A stretch of DNA of 64,000 nt, taken from assembly GCA_934168205.1 (NCBI GenBank), contig CAKPMX010000001.1, positions 547,728 through 611,727 on the forward strand, read 5' to 3'. Source of the stretch: an uncultured Bacilli bacterium. Its GTDB lineage: Bacteria > Bacillota_I > Bacilli_A > RF39 > UBA660. The notes beneath the pieces were generated by a model that saw only the letters and a program-made list of their open reading frames with translations, searched no databases and was not told the origin of the DNA. Below are positions 8,906 through 16,984 of this stretch, in pieces (positions within the stretch are counted from its first letter, which is position 1; each line of letters starts with the position of its first letter). The translations under genes and the position numbers were made by a program.

Positions 8906-9982
8906 TTATGCTTCTTTTATATATCTGTTTAAAGTAACTTTAGGAAAATAGTATTTCAAAATATTAGCATAGTCACAACCATTTTTAGCTATCTCATTAG
9001 CACCAAAGATACTAAGTCCATAAAAATAACCAAAACCTAAACAAATAAATCTTATATAGTCTTTATTAACAATAATATTTATTGCTCTAGACTTAATATT
9101 TAACATTTTAACTATGTCATCACCAATGAATACAGATTCATCAACTTGTAATTTATCAACAAAACCATTTTCATCAAGAGATAATGCCTTGATAGTACTA
9201 TCACCAGTAATTTTAGTCTTAAGTAATTTACTTAAGTCACTATAATTATAATCTTTTATATTAACATAATAAGGAGAAGCCATATCCCAACTACTAGAAA
9301 CTTCTGAAAGATATCCATATTTATTAGAACTTAAAGTTCTTCCATTATTACAATAATGTGTAAAAGGCAATATATAATAATTGTTATAAGTTAAGAATAG
9401 ACAGTCAGTATCTTTAACTGCTACCTCAAGCATCTTTAAAATATCATCAAAGTCACTAAACCAAGATAGTTTATAATATGATAAAGGTCTATAATTAACA
9501 AATTCATTAAAAGATAATATTATTCTTTTTTCACTCATCTCTTTAAAAGCATAAGTTCTATATAAAATTGCTAAAGCTTTTAATGTTTCTATCTCAATGC
9601 CTTTATAATATCTACTAGCTAAACATCCAAGTAAATATTCTCTCAAAGATATTTCAATTATAGCCTCATTTTCTAATTTTATAGTTACCAAGTATTGCTC
9701 GTTAGAATAATATAAATCCTCTTTTAATACTTCTATTTCAACATCATTCTTACTAATATCCAATGCTTTAACAACAATACCATCTATAACTAAATAGACC
9801 TTATTTCCATTATAATCAATTCCGTTATTTATTACAAAGTTTCTAGTTCTTCTAGTTATTTCTTTATCTGAAGAATTAAAAGCTATCTCTTTTGAAAATT
9901 CATAACTCATAGTTAAATACAAGTATAAAATATCTTCCATTCCATTATTTCTAATTTCATATTTATAAAACATAATTATCAC
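8906..9982 (-). CDS. SpoIID/LytB-domain protein with substituted catalytic residues
   Basis: 358 residues without a signal peptide. The SpoIID fold can be followed: LREYLLGCLASRYY, IETLKALAILYRTYA, THYCNNGRTLSS and GYFYGLSIFGANEIA, ending in a YANILKYYFP helix. In lytic SpoIID proteins the first motif reads EYLxGVVxxEMP, where the Glu is catalytic; here Arg stands at that place. The GHGVGMSQWGA motif has lost its His (Tyr). The protein therefore probably keeps the fold but not the glycan-cleaving activity, or has changed role. The ATG at 9982 is close to a second in-frame start (MFYKY), which is equally possible. Confidence 0.75.
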   Translation of the reverse strand: MIIMFYKYEIRNNGMEDILYLYLTMSYEFSKEIAFNSSDKEITRRTRNFVINNGIDYNGNKVYLVIDGIVVKALDISKNDVEIEVLKEDLYYSNEQYLVTIKLENEAIIEISLREYLLGCLASRYYKGIEIETLKALAILYRTYAFKEMSEKRIILSFNEFVNYRPLSYYKLSWFSDFDDILKMLEVAVKDTDCLFLTYNNYYILPFTHYCNNGRTLSSNKYGYLSEVSSSWDMASPYYVNIKDYNYSDLSKLLKTKITGDSTIKALSLDENGFVDKLQVDESVFIGDDIVKMLNIKSRAINIIVNKDYIRFICLGFGYFYGLSIFGANEIAKNGCDYANILKYYFPKVTLNRYIKEA

Positions 9983-10027
9983 CTAGAAATAGTATGGAAT
10001 TTATAAATTAAAATATACAAAAAGAAC

Positions 10028-10999
10028 TTAAAATTCAAAATATTTAAGTTCCTTATCTAATTCACAGTCAAGTCCCGTAATATAACTTTTGTTAATAAAT
10101 ACTTTTTCTAATTCTATATCTTTTCCATTTATATAATCAAAACTAGCACATATCATCACTTTTGCTAACTTAAGGGCTCTTAAGTATAAATCTAAAAAAC
10201 TTTCTTCACTAATTAAACTATAATCACAAGGATTACGCCATAATTTATGATTTTCATTTAAAAAATTATGTCTGTCATTTAAAGGATAATGATAACTAAT
10301 AGCTTCAAATCTAAAAACACGTTTACTAGTAAAAGTATCAGCTAATTTATAAAAAAACTTTTTAATACCATATCTATCTTGTCTAAATATAAATATAGAA
10401 TTTCTCATTTGTTTTAATGACTTATAATATATTTTATCCATATTATCTACATCAAATGTTTCTTTAAATGTATATTTAATTGTATCTTTAAGTTCATTTG
10501 AAAATTTACTTGTATCAAAACTAAACTTACTTATATTAAACTTATATGGATTAATCGATTCTCTTCTTTTAATCATATCATTATCTAAAAAAGTTTCCAT
10601 AAATGTATGTACATTATTATATTTATATGTACTTTTATCATTTTTATTAAAATACCCTGTTTTATAGTAAATATAAGGATGTACAGTAGAATCTAATACA
10701 TAGTGACAAATAGTTCCGACTAAAAATGAATTAACATCTATATCTTCTGTATAATCATTTTCTTTTATGTAATTAATTAAGTTAACAAAAAAATCTTGTG
10801 TCTTATTAGTATGAAAGTACTTTTGAAAATCTCTTATTTTTTTACCTGGTAATATACTAAATAAATTGTAAAACATTAATGAATCAATACTTTGGCCAAA
10901 AGTCTTTAAACGATTAACATCAAGTTTATTTTTAATTTCTTTTGGTAATATATCGTTTAAATCTTGTGCAAAGTAAGCATGAACAGCTGTTGCTGGCAT
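10028..10999 (-). CDS. Zinc-dependent phospholipase C-like hydrolase
   Basis: 323 residues. The N-terminal half matches the Zn_dep_PLPC family: MPATAVHAYFAQD, FGQSIDSLMFYNL, FHTNKTQDFF, VGTICHYVLDSTVHPYIYY and HTFMETFLDN supply His and Asp ligands for a tri-zinc site. No signal peptide, so it probably acts inside the cell or at the inner face of the membrane; the true substrate in this family branch is unknown. The start carries an AGGAGG site (read as TCCTCC at 11008). It may be co-transcribed with the SpoIID-like gene, 45 bp downstream. Confidence 0.85.
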   Translation of the reverse strand: MPATAVHAYFAQDLNDILPKEIKNKLDVNRLKTFGQSIDSLMFYNLFSILPGKKIRDFQKYFHTNKTQDFFVNLINYIKENDYTEDIDVNSFLVGTICHYVLDSTVHPYIYYKTGYFNKNDKSTYKYNNVHTFMETFLDNDMIKRRESINPYKFNISKFSFDTSKFSNELKDTIKYTFKETFDVDNMDKIYYKSLKQMRNSIFIFRQDRYGIKKFFYKLADTFTSKRVFRFEAISYHYPLNDRHNFLNENHKLWRNPCDYSLISEESFLDLYLRALKLAKVMICASFDYINGKDIELEKVFINKSYITGLDCELDKELKYFEF

Positions 11000-11113
11000 A
11001 AACGAACCCTCCTAATCATATAAAGTATAATATGAACATTCCCTAAACTAGTAACAATTATATCATAGTTTTTAAAATTTTCATATTTTTACCATACTTT
11101 ACCTCAAATGTTA

Positions 11114-11122
11114 TGGTATAAT
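11114..11122 (+). promoter_or_regulatory. Extended -10 promoter of the Abi gene
   Basis: TGGTATAAT, an extended -10, lies 18 bp before the ATG at 11140; no good -35 is visible. The transcript would have a very short leader. Confidence 0.6.
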
Positions 11123-11139
11123 CTATAATAGGTGAGATT

Positions 11140-12102
11140 ATGATAGAGAAACAATTTAAAACCTTAGATGAACAAATCGAAATATTTAAGCATAAGGGAT
11201 TAGTAATTGAAGATGAAAAATATGCAAAAGAAGTCTTATTACGAGAGAACTATTTCTTTATTAATGGTTATCGTCATCTGTTTTATAAGTCATCAACAGA
11301 AAAGGTATTTATTAAAGGTACAACGTTTGAGGAATTATATAGCTTATTCTTATTTGACCGTTCATTTAGAAATGTTTTATTCAAATACTTATTGGTAATT
11401 GAAAATAACTTAAAATCAATTACTTCATATCAATTATCTAAAAAGTATGGATATAAGGAAAAAGATTACCTACGAGCTAAGAATTTTACCCAGATTCCAG
11501 ATCGTCAAAGACAAGTAAATGACCTTATTAAAAAAATGAAAAGACAAATAAGAATAAATGGTTCACAACACAGTGCAACATCTCATTATGTTTCTAATTA
11601 TGGATACATACCTCTTTGGATTTTAGTTAAAGTACTATCTTTCGGCGTAGTTAGTGAAATGATAACAATACTAAAACCAGAGGACCAAAGAGACATAAGT
11701 AACATATATGGAATTTCAACAACTGATTTTATTACATATTTACCTATTCTTGCTAATTATAGAAATCTTTGTGCCCATGAAGATATTCTATATGAAAACA
11801 GAACTCAAAAAGGAATAAATGATACTATATATCATAAGTTACTAAATATTCCAAAGGAAGATAATGAGTATATATATGGAAAACATGATTTATTTGCTTT
11901 AATAATTATCATGAAACAGATGCTTTCAACTGAAGAATTTAAGAATATGACTTTTGAATTAGAACATATTGTACAGACTCTAAATTATAATCTAACCAGT
12001 ATAAAAATAGATAAAGTATTAAATACTATGGGCTTCCCAATAAATTGGGAAGAATTAGCTAAGATAGAGAGGCCGATGTTTAATGAAGAAAAAGAACAAT
12101 GA
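11140..12102 (+). CDS. Abi-family HEPN protein (Abi_2/AbiD/AbiF-like)
   Basis: 320 residues. The family pattern is clear: FKTLDEQIEIFKHKGL at the start, LLRENYFFINGYRHLF, FDRSFRNVLFKYLLVIENNLKS, and the ANYRNLCAHEDILYENR block near residue 210. The last contains RNLCAH, an RX4H motif of HEPN ribonucleases. Proteins of this family cause abortive infection or act as RNase toxins. The gene ends inside the start of the HtrA gene (20-bp overlap), so the two are co-transcribed. Whether it is part of an accessory segment is unclear; flanking genes look chromosomal. Confidence 0.88.
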   Translation: MIEKQFKTLDEQIEIFKHKGLVIEDEKYAKEVLLRENYFFINGYRHLFYKSSTEKVFIKGTTFEELYSLFLFDRSFRNVLFKYLLVIENNLKSITSYQLSKKYGYKEKDYLRAKNFTQIPDRQRQVNDLIKKMKRQIRINGSQHSATSHYVSNYGYIPLWILVKVLSFGVVSEMITILKPEDQRDISNIYGISTTDFITYLPILANYRNLCAHEDILYENRTQKGINDTIYHKLLNIPKEDNEYIYGKHDLFALIIIMKQMLSTEEFKNMTFELEHIVQTLNYNLTSIKIDKVLNTMGFPINWEELAKIERPMFNEEKEQ

Positions 12103-13195
12103 TACTATTAAATTATTACCTATAATTGTTTTTTCATTCGTAATTGGAGGAATAATTACTTTGTCAATATTAAGATGGACTCCAATTTTAGATCAAATAA
12201 TAGGTAATAGAAATACTGTAATAACAAAAAACGGAACACAAGTATATGAAAAATCATCTCTTGCTGCATCTGTTGAAAAAGTATATGACGCTGTAGTAGT
12301 TGTAGAAGGATATCAAAGAGATCAACTAGCATCAACTGGTACGGGTTTCGTTTATAAAACAGATGATAAGTATGGATATTTATTAACAAATCAACATGTT
12401 ATATCTGGACAAGAAAAGATTAATGTTTTGTTTACAAATGGCAAGGAAGTTGAAACTGAATTATTAGGTAGTGATGAGTACTTAGATTTAGCCGTACTAA
12501 GAATACCTAAGAAATATGTAACTTTAGTTGCCACAATTGGTAAAAGTGAAGATATGAGTTTAGGAGACACCATATTTACTGTTGGATCACCATTAGGTTC
12601 AGACTACTATGGAAGTGTAACTTCAGGAATCTTATCTGGAAAAGATAGAATGGTTTCAGTAGCTGTTTCTAATTCTAGAAGTAATGACTGGGTAATGCGT
12701 GTTCTTCAAATTGATGCATCAATTAATCCAGGTAACTCTGGTGGACCATTATTAAATGTAAATGGTGAAGTAATTGGAATTTGTTCTATGAAACTAGTTG
12801 ATGATGAAATTGAAGGTATGGGCTTTGCTATACCAATAGAGTACGCCATGAATCATGCTGAGTCATTAGAAAATAATAAAAAAATAGAATGGCCAGTATT
12901 AGGTATAAGCATGGTAAATGTAACTGATACCGCAACACTAAGACAATACAACATATCTATTGATAAAGATATAACATACGGAGCTGTTGTACTAGAAGCT
13001 GTAAAAGATTCAGGCGCTGAAAAAGCAGGTCTTAAAAAAGGTGATGTTATTATAAAAGTAAATGATACAAAAATAAAAGATCATGCCTACTTAAGATATG
13101 AATTATATCAACACCAGGCTGGAGACACAATAAATGTAACTTATATAAGAGATGGTAAAGAACATACTACAAAAGTTACTTTGACAAAAAGTTAA
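12083..13195 (+). CDS. HtrA/DegP-type membrane serine protease with PDZ domain
   Basis: 370 residues. One membrane anchor spans residues 11-32, followed by a trypsin-like domain with His in TNQHVISG (about 104), Asp in YLDLAVLRI (about 134) and Ser in INPGNSGGPLLN (about 219). A PDZ domain covers about 275-365 (GAEKAGLKKGDVIIKVND). HtrA proteins degrade misfolded exported proteins at the outer face of the membrane. The ATG lies 20 bp inside the 3' end of the Abi gene with GAGAGG upstream. A terminator follows at 13238. Confidence 0.92.
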   Translation: MKKKNNDTIKLLPIIVFSFVIGGIITLSILRWTPILDQIIGNRNTVITKNGTQVYEKSSLAASVEKVYDAVVVVEGYQRDQLASTGTGFVYKTDDKYGYLLTNQHVISGQEKINVLFTNGKEVETELLGSDEYLDLAVLRIPKKYVTLVATIGKSEDMSLGDTIFTVGSPLGSDYYGSVTSGILSGKDRMVSVAVSNSRSNDWVMRVLQIDASINPGNSGGPLLNVNGEVIGICSMKLVDDEIEGMGFAIPIEYAMNHAESLENNKKIEWPVLGISMVNVTDTATLRQYNISIDKDITYGAVVLEAVKDSGAEKAGLKKGDVIIKVNDTKIKDHAYLRYELYQHQAGDTINVTYIRDGKEHTTKVTLTKS

Positions 13196-13237
13196 AATTA
13201 TTACAGTAAAAGTAAATAATATTAAAATGATTAATGA

Positions 13238-13272
13238 ACATACACTTTCTTGTTAGAGTGTGTGTTTTTTTA
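13238..13272 (+). terminator. Intrinsic terminator after htrA-like gene
   Basis: Arms ACATACACT and AGTGTGTGT (one mismatch) followed by seven Ts. Confidence 0.8.
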
Positions 13273-13533
13273 TATGTCAGTTTTTACAATTTTGGAGCGT
13301 TAACTTTAATGAGTGATTATAATGTAAATTGTAATGTTAAGTTTACACAAGTGATGTATGTCGAAGATTGTCAAATAAGATAGACTTATTTTACAATGGA
13401 TTTTCTCATAAAGACGAGTAATTAAAGTACTAGGTTTACAGTTGTATGTTCAATGGTGTTATGATAAAGGAATAATAGAGTATAAGACTGATTAAGTAGC
13501 ATCAAAAAATAACTGTCTAATTATGTAACATGC
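13273..13533. other. Intergenic stretch without recognised gene
   Basis: No open frame longer than about 25 codons with a fitting ribosome binding site. Very AT-rich, no clear hairpin. It separates the HtrA terminator from the prs leader. Confidence 0.5.
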
Positions 13534-13562
13534 TTTAATATTTGTAAAATGGATGTTATAAT
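13534..13562 (+). promoter_or_regulatory. Predicted promoter of the prs leader
   Basis: TTTAAT and the extended -10 TGTTATAAT separated by 17 bp. Transcription would begin near 13569, giving a leader of about 130 nt before prs. Confidence 0.6.
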
Positions 13563-13580
13563 AAAATTGAGGGATCGAGT

Positions 13581-13661
13581 ATGAGTGTATTAAGAAGTAA
13601 CAATTTACCAATTGACAACTGCTGTAAAAATAAATACAGTCTATTTGTGTCTATAAAATAA
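13581..13661 (+). CDS. Possible 26-residue leader peptide upstream of prs
   Basis: ATG with GAGGG eight bases upstream; reads MSVLRSNNLPIDNCCKNKYS and six further residues. Its TAA stop touches the first base of the terminator hairpin in front of prs, the arrangement expected of a translation-coupled attenuator. Alternatively it is non-coding leader. Small size makes chance possible. Confidence 0.35.
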   Translation: MSVLRSNNLPIDNCCKNKYSLFVSIK

Positions 13662-13685
13662 AGGGACTAATATCCCTTTTTATTG
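13661..13685 (+). terminator. Attenuator-type terminator directly before prs
   Basis: Arms AAGGGA and TCCCTT with a 6-nt loop and a T-run. It ends about 18 bp before the prs start codon, so it must be bypassed for prs transcription from the promoter at 13534. Confidence 0.65.
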
Positions 13686-13702
13686 TGTAATTAGGAGGTA
13701 AA

Positions 13703-14821
13703 ATGGAAGTAAAAGGAAAAAATCTACGTTTGATAGTAATGGATAACTTTGAAGAATTTGGTAGAAAGGTTGATGGTCATCTAAAATTAATGCGTCATAT
13801 AGAGGATGAAAATGCTACATTTATAGTACCTGTAAAGATAACTAGATTTTCATCTGGAGAAGGTAAAGCTGAAATAATGGATACTATAAGAGCACAAGAC
13901 GTCTATATTTTAACTGATGTAATGAACTATGACTGTACTTATAAAATGCGTGGATTTATTAATCATAAAAGCCCAGATGATCATTATCAAGAATTAAAAA
14001 GAGTAATTTCAGCAATGGATGGAGCTGAGGAAAGTTTAAAGGTAATTATGCCTTTCTTATATGAAAGTCGCCAACATAAAAGAAAAGGTAGAGAATCAAA
14101 AGACTGTTCTGAAATGTTACATGAACTAGAATTTTCGGGAGTTGACTCATTTATAACATTTGATGCTCATGATCCAAGTATCAGAAACGCTCTACATACT
14201 TGTTCATTTGATAGTATTTACCCAACATATTCTATATTAAAAGAATTTATAGAAAATGAACAAATCGATTTTGATAATTTATTAGTTGTAAGCCCAGATA
14301 CCGGTGCTGTAGATAGAGCTGTTTACTATGCTGAAATGCTAGGAACAGATGTAGGTATTTATCATAAAAGAAGGGATATGTCTAAAGTAGTTAATGGTAA
14401 GAACCCAATTGTTGCTCATGAGTACTTGGGAGCTCCAGTAGAAGGAAAAAATGTTATTGTTGTAGATGATATGATTGCCTCTGGTCAATCAATACTAGAA
14501 GTTGCTGAACAACTTAAAAAACGAGGAGCCGAAAACATATATTTAATTGCGTCTTTTGCACTATTTAGTGATGGAGAAAAAAGTGTACAAGCATTTGATG
14601 AGGCTTATGAAAACGGAATATTTACAAGATGTTATACAAGTAATTTATGTTATATGCCGAAAGAAGTAGAAGAAAAAGGCTGGCTAAGAGTAGGAGATTG
14701 TTCAAAATATGTTGCTAAGCTAATTGATACTTTAAACAAGCATGAATCAATTAGCCCGTTGTTAGACAGTAAAGAAAAAATTCTAACTAAAGTAAGAGAG
14801 GCAAAAGAAAAAAATAATTAA
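13703..14821 (+). CDS. prs: Ribose-phosphate pyrophosphokinase (PRPP synthetase)
   Basis: 372 residues, of the longer variety seen in some Bacillota rather than the usual 315. Visible features: the catalytic/ATP region FLYESRQHKRKGRES near residues 115-130, TFDAHDP near 153, and the PRPP-binding loop VIVVDDMIASGQS near 255. The enzyme makes PRPP from ribose 5-phosphate and ATP in the cytoplasm for nucleotide, His and Trp synthesis. The AGGAGG site at 13693 is strong. Expression probably passes through the leader and attenuator upstream. The next gene follows after 33 bp and is probably co-transcribed. Confidence 0.93.
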   Translation: MEVKGKNLRLIVMDNFEEFGRKVDGHLKLMRHIEDENATFIVPVKITRFSSGEGKAEIMDTIRAQDVYILTDVMNYDCTYKMRGFINHKSPDDHYQELKRVISAMDGAEESLKVIMPFLYESRQHKRKGRESKDCSEMLHELEFSGVDSFITFDAHDPSIRNALHTCSFDSIYPTYSILKEFIENEQIDFDNLLVVSPDTGAVDRAVYYAEMLGTDVGIYHKRRDMSKVVNGKNPIVAHEYLGAPVEGKNVIVVDDMIASGQSILEVAEQLKKRGAENIYLIASFALFSDGEKSVQAFDEAYENGIFTRCYTSNLCYMPKEVEEKGWLRVGDCSKYVAKLIDTLNKHESISPLLDSKEKILTKVREAKEKNN

Positions 14822-14854
14822 TTTGTGATATAATTATAATAGGAGGAATGATAT

Positions 14855-16045
14855 ATGAATAGAACAGTAGGAACTGTAGTAAGAGGAATAAGAACCCCTA
14901 TAATTAAAGAAGGTGATGACTTAAAACAAATAGTTATTGATTCAGTATTAAATGCTAGTAAGCAAGAAAATTTCAAGTTCAATGACCGTGATATTATCGC
15001 TATAACAGAAGCGGTATTAGGAATTAGTACTGGAAATTATGCTACTATTGATAATATTGCTAAAGATGTAAAAAGTAAATTTAAAGGTAGTCATATTGGA
15101 ATTGTATTTCCTATATTAAGTAGAAACCGTTTTGCAGTATGTTTAAAAGCTTTTGCTAGAGCAATGGATAAGATAACTATGTTATTAAGCTACCCATCAG
15201 ATGAGGTTGGAAATGATATTCTGGACAAGGAACGTTTAGAAGAATCTGGAATAAATCCATATTCTGATGTAATTAGTGAACAAGAGTACACTGAAAAGTT
15301 TGGCGATTTCAAACATATCTTTACTGGTGTAAACATGGTCGATTTTTATCGTGAAGTTGCTAAAAGTGAAAACTGTGAAATAGAATTTGTTTTTAGTAAT
15401 AAACCAGAAGAGATTGTTAATTATACAAAAGAAGTCTTAGCATGTGATATCCATACTAGATTTCAAACTAAGAAAAAATTAGAAAAGGCTGGTTGCCAAA
15501 CTGTTCTTGGAATGGACGATATTTTAACTACTAGTGTTGATGGCTCTGGATATAATAGTAAATATGGTCTTTTAGGTTCTAATAGAGCAACAGAAGACAA
15601 AGTAAAATTATTTCCAGAAGCTGGTGAAAAACTAGTTTATGATATTCAAGAAGAGTTAAAGAAGATTACTGGTAAAACGATAGAAGTAATGATCTATGGC
15701 GATGGAGCTTTCAAAGACCCAGTCGGAAAAATTTGGGAATTAGCTGATCCGGTAGTTAGTCCATTCTATACAAAAGGATTAGAAGGTAGTCCTAATGAAT
15801 TAAAATTAAAGTATTTATCTGATAATAAGTACAGTAATTTAAAAGGGGAAGAACTACAAGCTGCTATAAGAAAAGAAATAGAAGAAAAAGATAAGAATTT
15901 AAAAGGAAAAATAGAAACACAAGGAACTACTCCAAGAAGATATACAGACTTAATTGGATCATTATGTGATTTAACATCTGGTTCTGGAGATAAAGGAACA
16001 CCAGTAGTATTTATTCAAGGATATTTTACAAATTACGCAGACTAA
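14855..16045 (+). CDS. CofE-like (F420-0:gamma-glutamyl ligase family) protein
   Basis: 396 residues matching the F420 ligase fold: an N-terminal RTVGTVVRGIRTPII strand, DIIAITEAVLGISTGNYA, and near the C-terminus VMIYGDGAFKDPVGKIWELADP and GSLCDLTSGSGDKGTPVV. Known members add glutamate to F420-0, but no other F420 gene is visible here and low-GC Gram-positives rarely make F420, so the true substrate may be another acid or peptide. AGGAGG precedes ATG. It is likely an operon partner of prs. Confidence 0.85.
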   Translation: MNRTVGTVVRGIRTPIIKEGDDLKQIVIDSVLNASKQENFKFNDRDIIAITEAVLGISTGNYATIDNIAKDVKSKFKGSHIGIVFPILSRNRFAVCLKAFARAMDKITMLLSYPSDEVGNDILDKERLEESGINPYSDVISEQEYTEKFGDFKHIFTGVNMVDFYREVAKSENCEIEFVFSNKPEEIVNYTKEVLACDIHTRFQTKKKLEKAGCQTVLGMDDILTTSVDGSGYNSKYGLLGSNRATEDKVKLFPEAGEKLVYDIQEELKKITGKTIEVMIYGDGAFKDPVGKIWELADPVVSPFYTKGLEGSPNELKLKYLSDNKYSNLKGEELQAAIRKEIEEKDKNLKGKIETQGTTPRRYTDLIGSLCDLTSGSGDKGTPVVFIQGYFTNYAD

Positions 16046-16047
16046 AA

Positions 16048-16074
16048 AAAGAGACTACTAAAGTCTCTTTTGTT
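16048..16074 (+). terminator. Intrinsic terminator after the prs operon
   Basis: Perfect arms AAAGAGACT and AGTCTCTTT followed by T-rich sequence. Confidence 0.85.
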
Positions 16075-16089
16075 TCTTAATATTTATAC

Positions 16090-16384
16090 AAACAAAAAAC
16101 ATGATCCTGACAAACCATGTTTTTCGAGTTTACAATGGAAAACCACAACAGCTTCAAGCAAAAGTTTTACAGTTCCCTATATAATCAAAGACTATACAAG
16201 AAACGCCGATAAAACAACTCGAACCCAAGATTCTTAATAAGTGTCAGTATTAAGAAGTGGCATCCTATCAACTAGCAAGTACTCTCTTGCTACACGTGTA
16301 ATCTTAGACCGTGATAAGATAATGGAAACTAAGTAACCATTTTTCCCTCATAAGCACCAAATAAATGGAAACTTACAACAAGAC
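16090..16384 (-). ncRNA. Candidate structured non-coding RNA (unassigned class)
   Basis: A gene-free stretch packed with inverted repeats. On the minus strand a -10-like TATAAT (16391-16396) opens a region of about 295 nt. It holds a CCATTT/AAATGG pair (16363-16368 with 16337-16342) and three consecutive hairpins at 16301-16320, 16273-16292 and 16233-16254 with 6-7 bp perfect arms. A long-range pair TTCGAGTT/AACTCGAA joins 16216-16223 with 16123-16130. A terminator ends it (AAAAACATG/CATGTTTTT, 16095-16124, then T-rich). I checked for tmRNA, RNase P, SRP and 6S signatures and saw none. Strand is inferred from the terminator. Confidence 0.5.
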
Positions 16385-16590
16385 CCAGCGATTATACATA
16401 AATGACGAATCAAATAAATATAACAGCCTGTCAACTATAATCATATCTAAGATAATATTATACTATCATAAGAGAAAGTAAAATGCAATACTTTTTTACA
16501 GAAAATGTCGAAAATTTTCAAAAAGTTCAAGTTAGTGTAAAATTTGTCACCAGTAAGGGCAAAAAACATAAAATATTACAGGTGATAAAT

Positions 16591-16875
16591 ATGTATAATA
16601 GAGCTACTAAAAAAGTTGTTATTGATGCCGGACATGGTGGTGCTGATCCAGGAGCAGTATCTGGTAATTTAAAAGAAAAAGATTTGAATTTACAAGCGGC
16701 ACAATATATGTATAAAAGACTTCAGGAGTTAGGAATACCTGCTACAATAGTTAGAAATACAGATGAAACTCTAGATAGAAAGGAAAGAATAAATAGAATC
16801 TTAAATGCTTACGGTAATAGTTCTGATGTAATATTAATTTCTAATCACATAAATGCGGGGGGTCAGGACGCGTAA
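16591..16875 (+). pseudogene. 5' part of a LysM N-acetylmuramoyl-L-alanine amidase, split by the serine-recombinase element
   Basis: Starts at ATG 16591 with AGGTGAT 6 bp upstream; the longer upstream frame has no such site. It codes for VVIDAGHGGADPGAVSG, the first zinc-binding loop, and ILISNHINAGG, the second zinc His. Host sequence ends at 16863; the frame then runs four codons into the element and stops. The first 91 codons join in frame to the segment starting at 34837, giving a 413-residue amidase with four LysM domains. In the integrated state only a truncated catalytic domain lacking the final Glu motif can be made. Confidence 0.93.
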
Positions 16876-16885
16876 TATGTGGTTA
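16842..16885. other. Left attachment site (attL)
   Basis: The core GGGGT (16859-16863) is followed by element sequence whose TATGTGGTTA (16876-16885) is the inverted partner of TAATCACATA at the right end (34811-34820). Host DNA to the left also holds TAATCACATA (16842-16851). Confidence 0.85.
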
Positions 16886-16984
16886 ATTCTAGGCACAGTG
16901 TATAACTTTAATAAGCTTCTTATTTTACTGAATATAATGGTATAATAGATATATCAAATTACTTTAAAAATGAGAGGTGGAAAG

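Noticed and set aside
11000..11139. Possible small RNA upstream of the Abi gene
   Set aside because: The stretch is mostly promoter and AT-rich spacer with no notable inverted repeats.
16090..16384. tmRNA, RNase P or SRP RNA as identity of the structured region
   Set aside because: None of the conserved cores (tag ORF with TTCGACAG start, GAGGAAAGTCC, GGAAGGNAGCAGC) is present on either strand.
16483..16590. Upstream extension of the amidase frame to an ATG at 16483
   Set aside because: No ribosome binding site there; AGGTGAT sits correctly before ATG 16591 and the amidase domain begins just after it.
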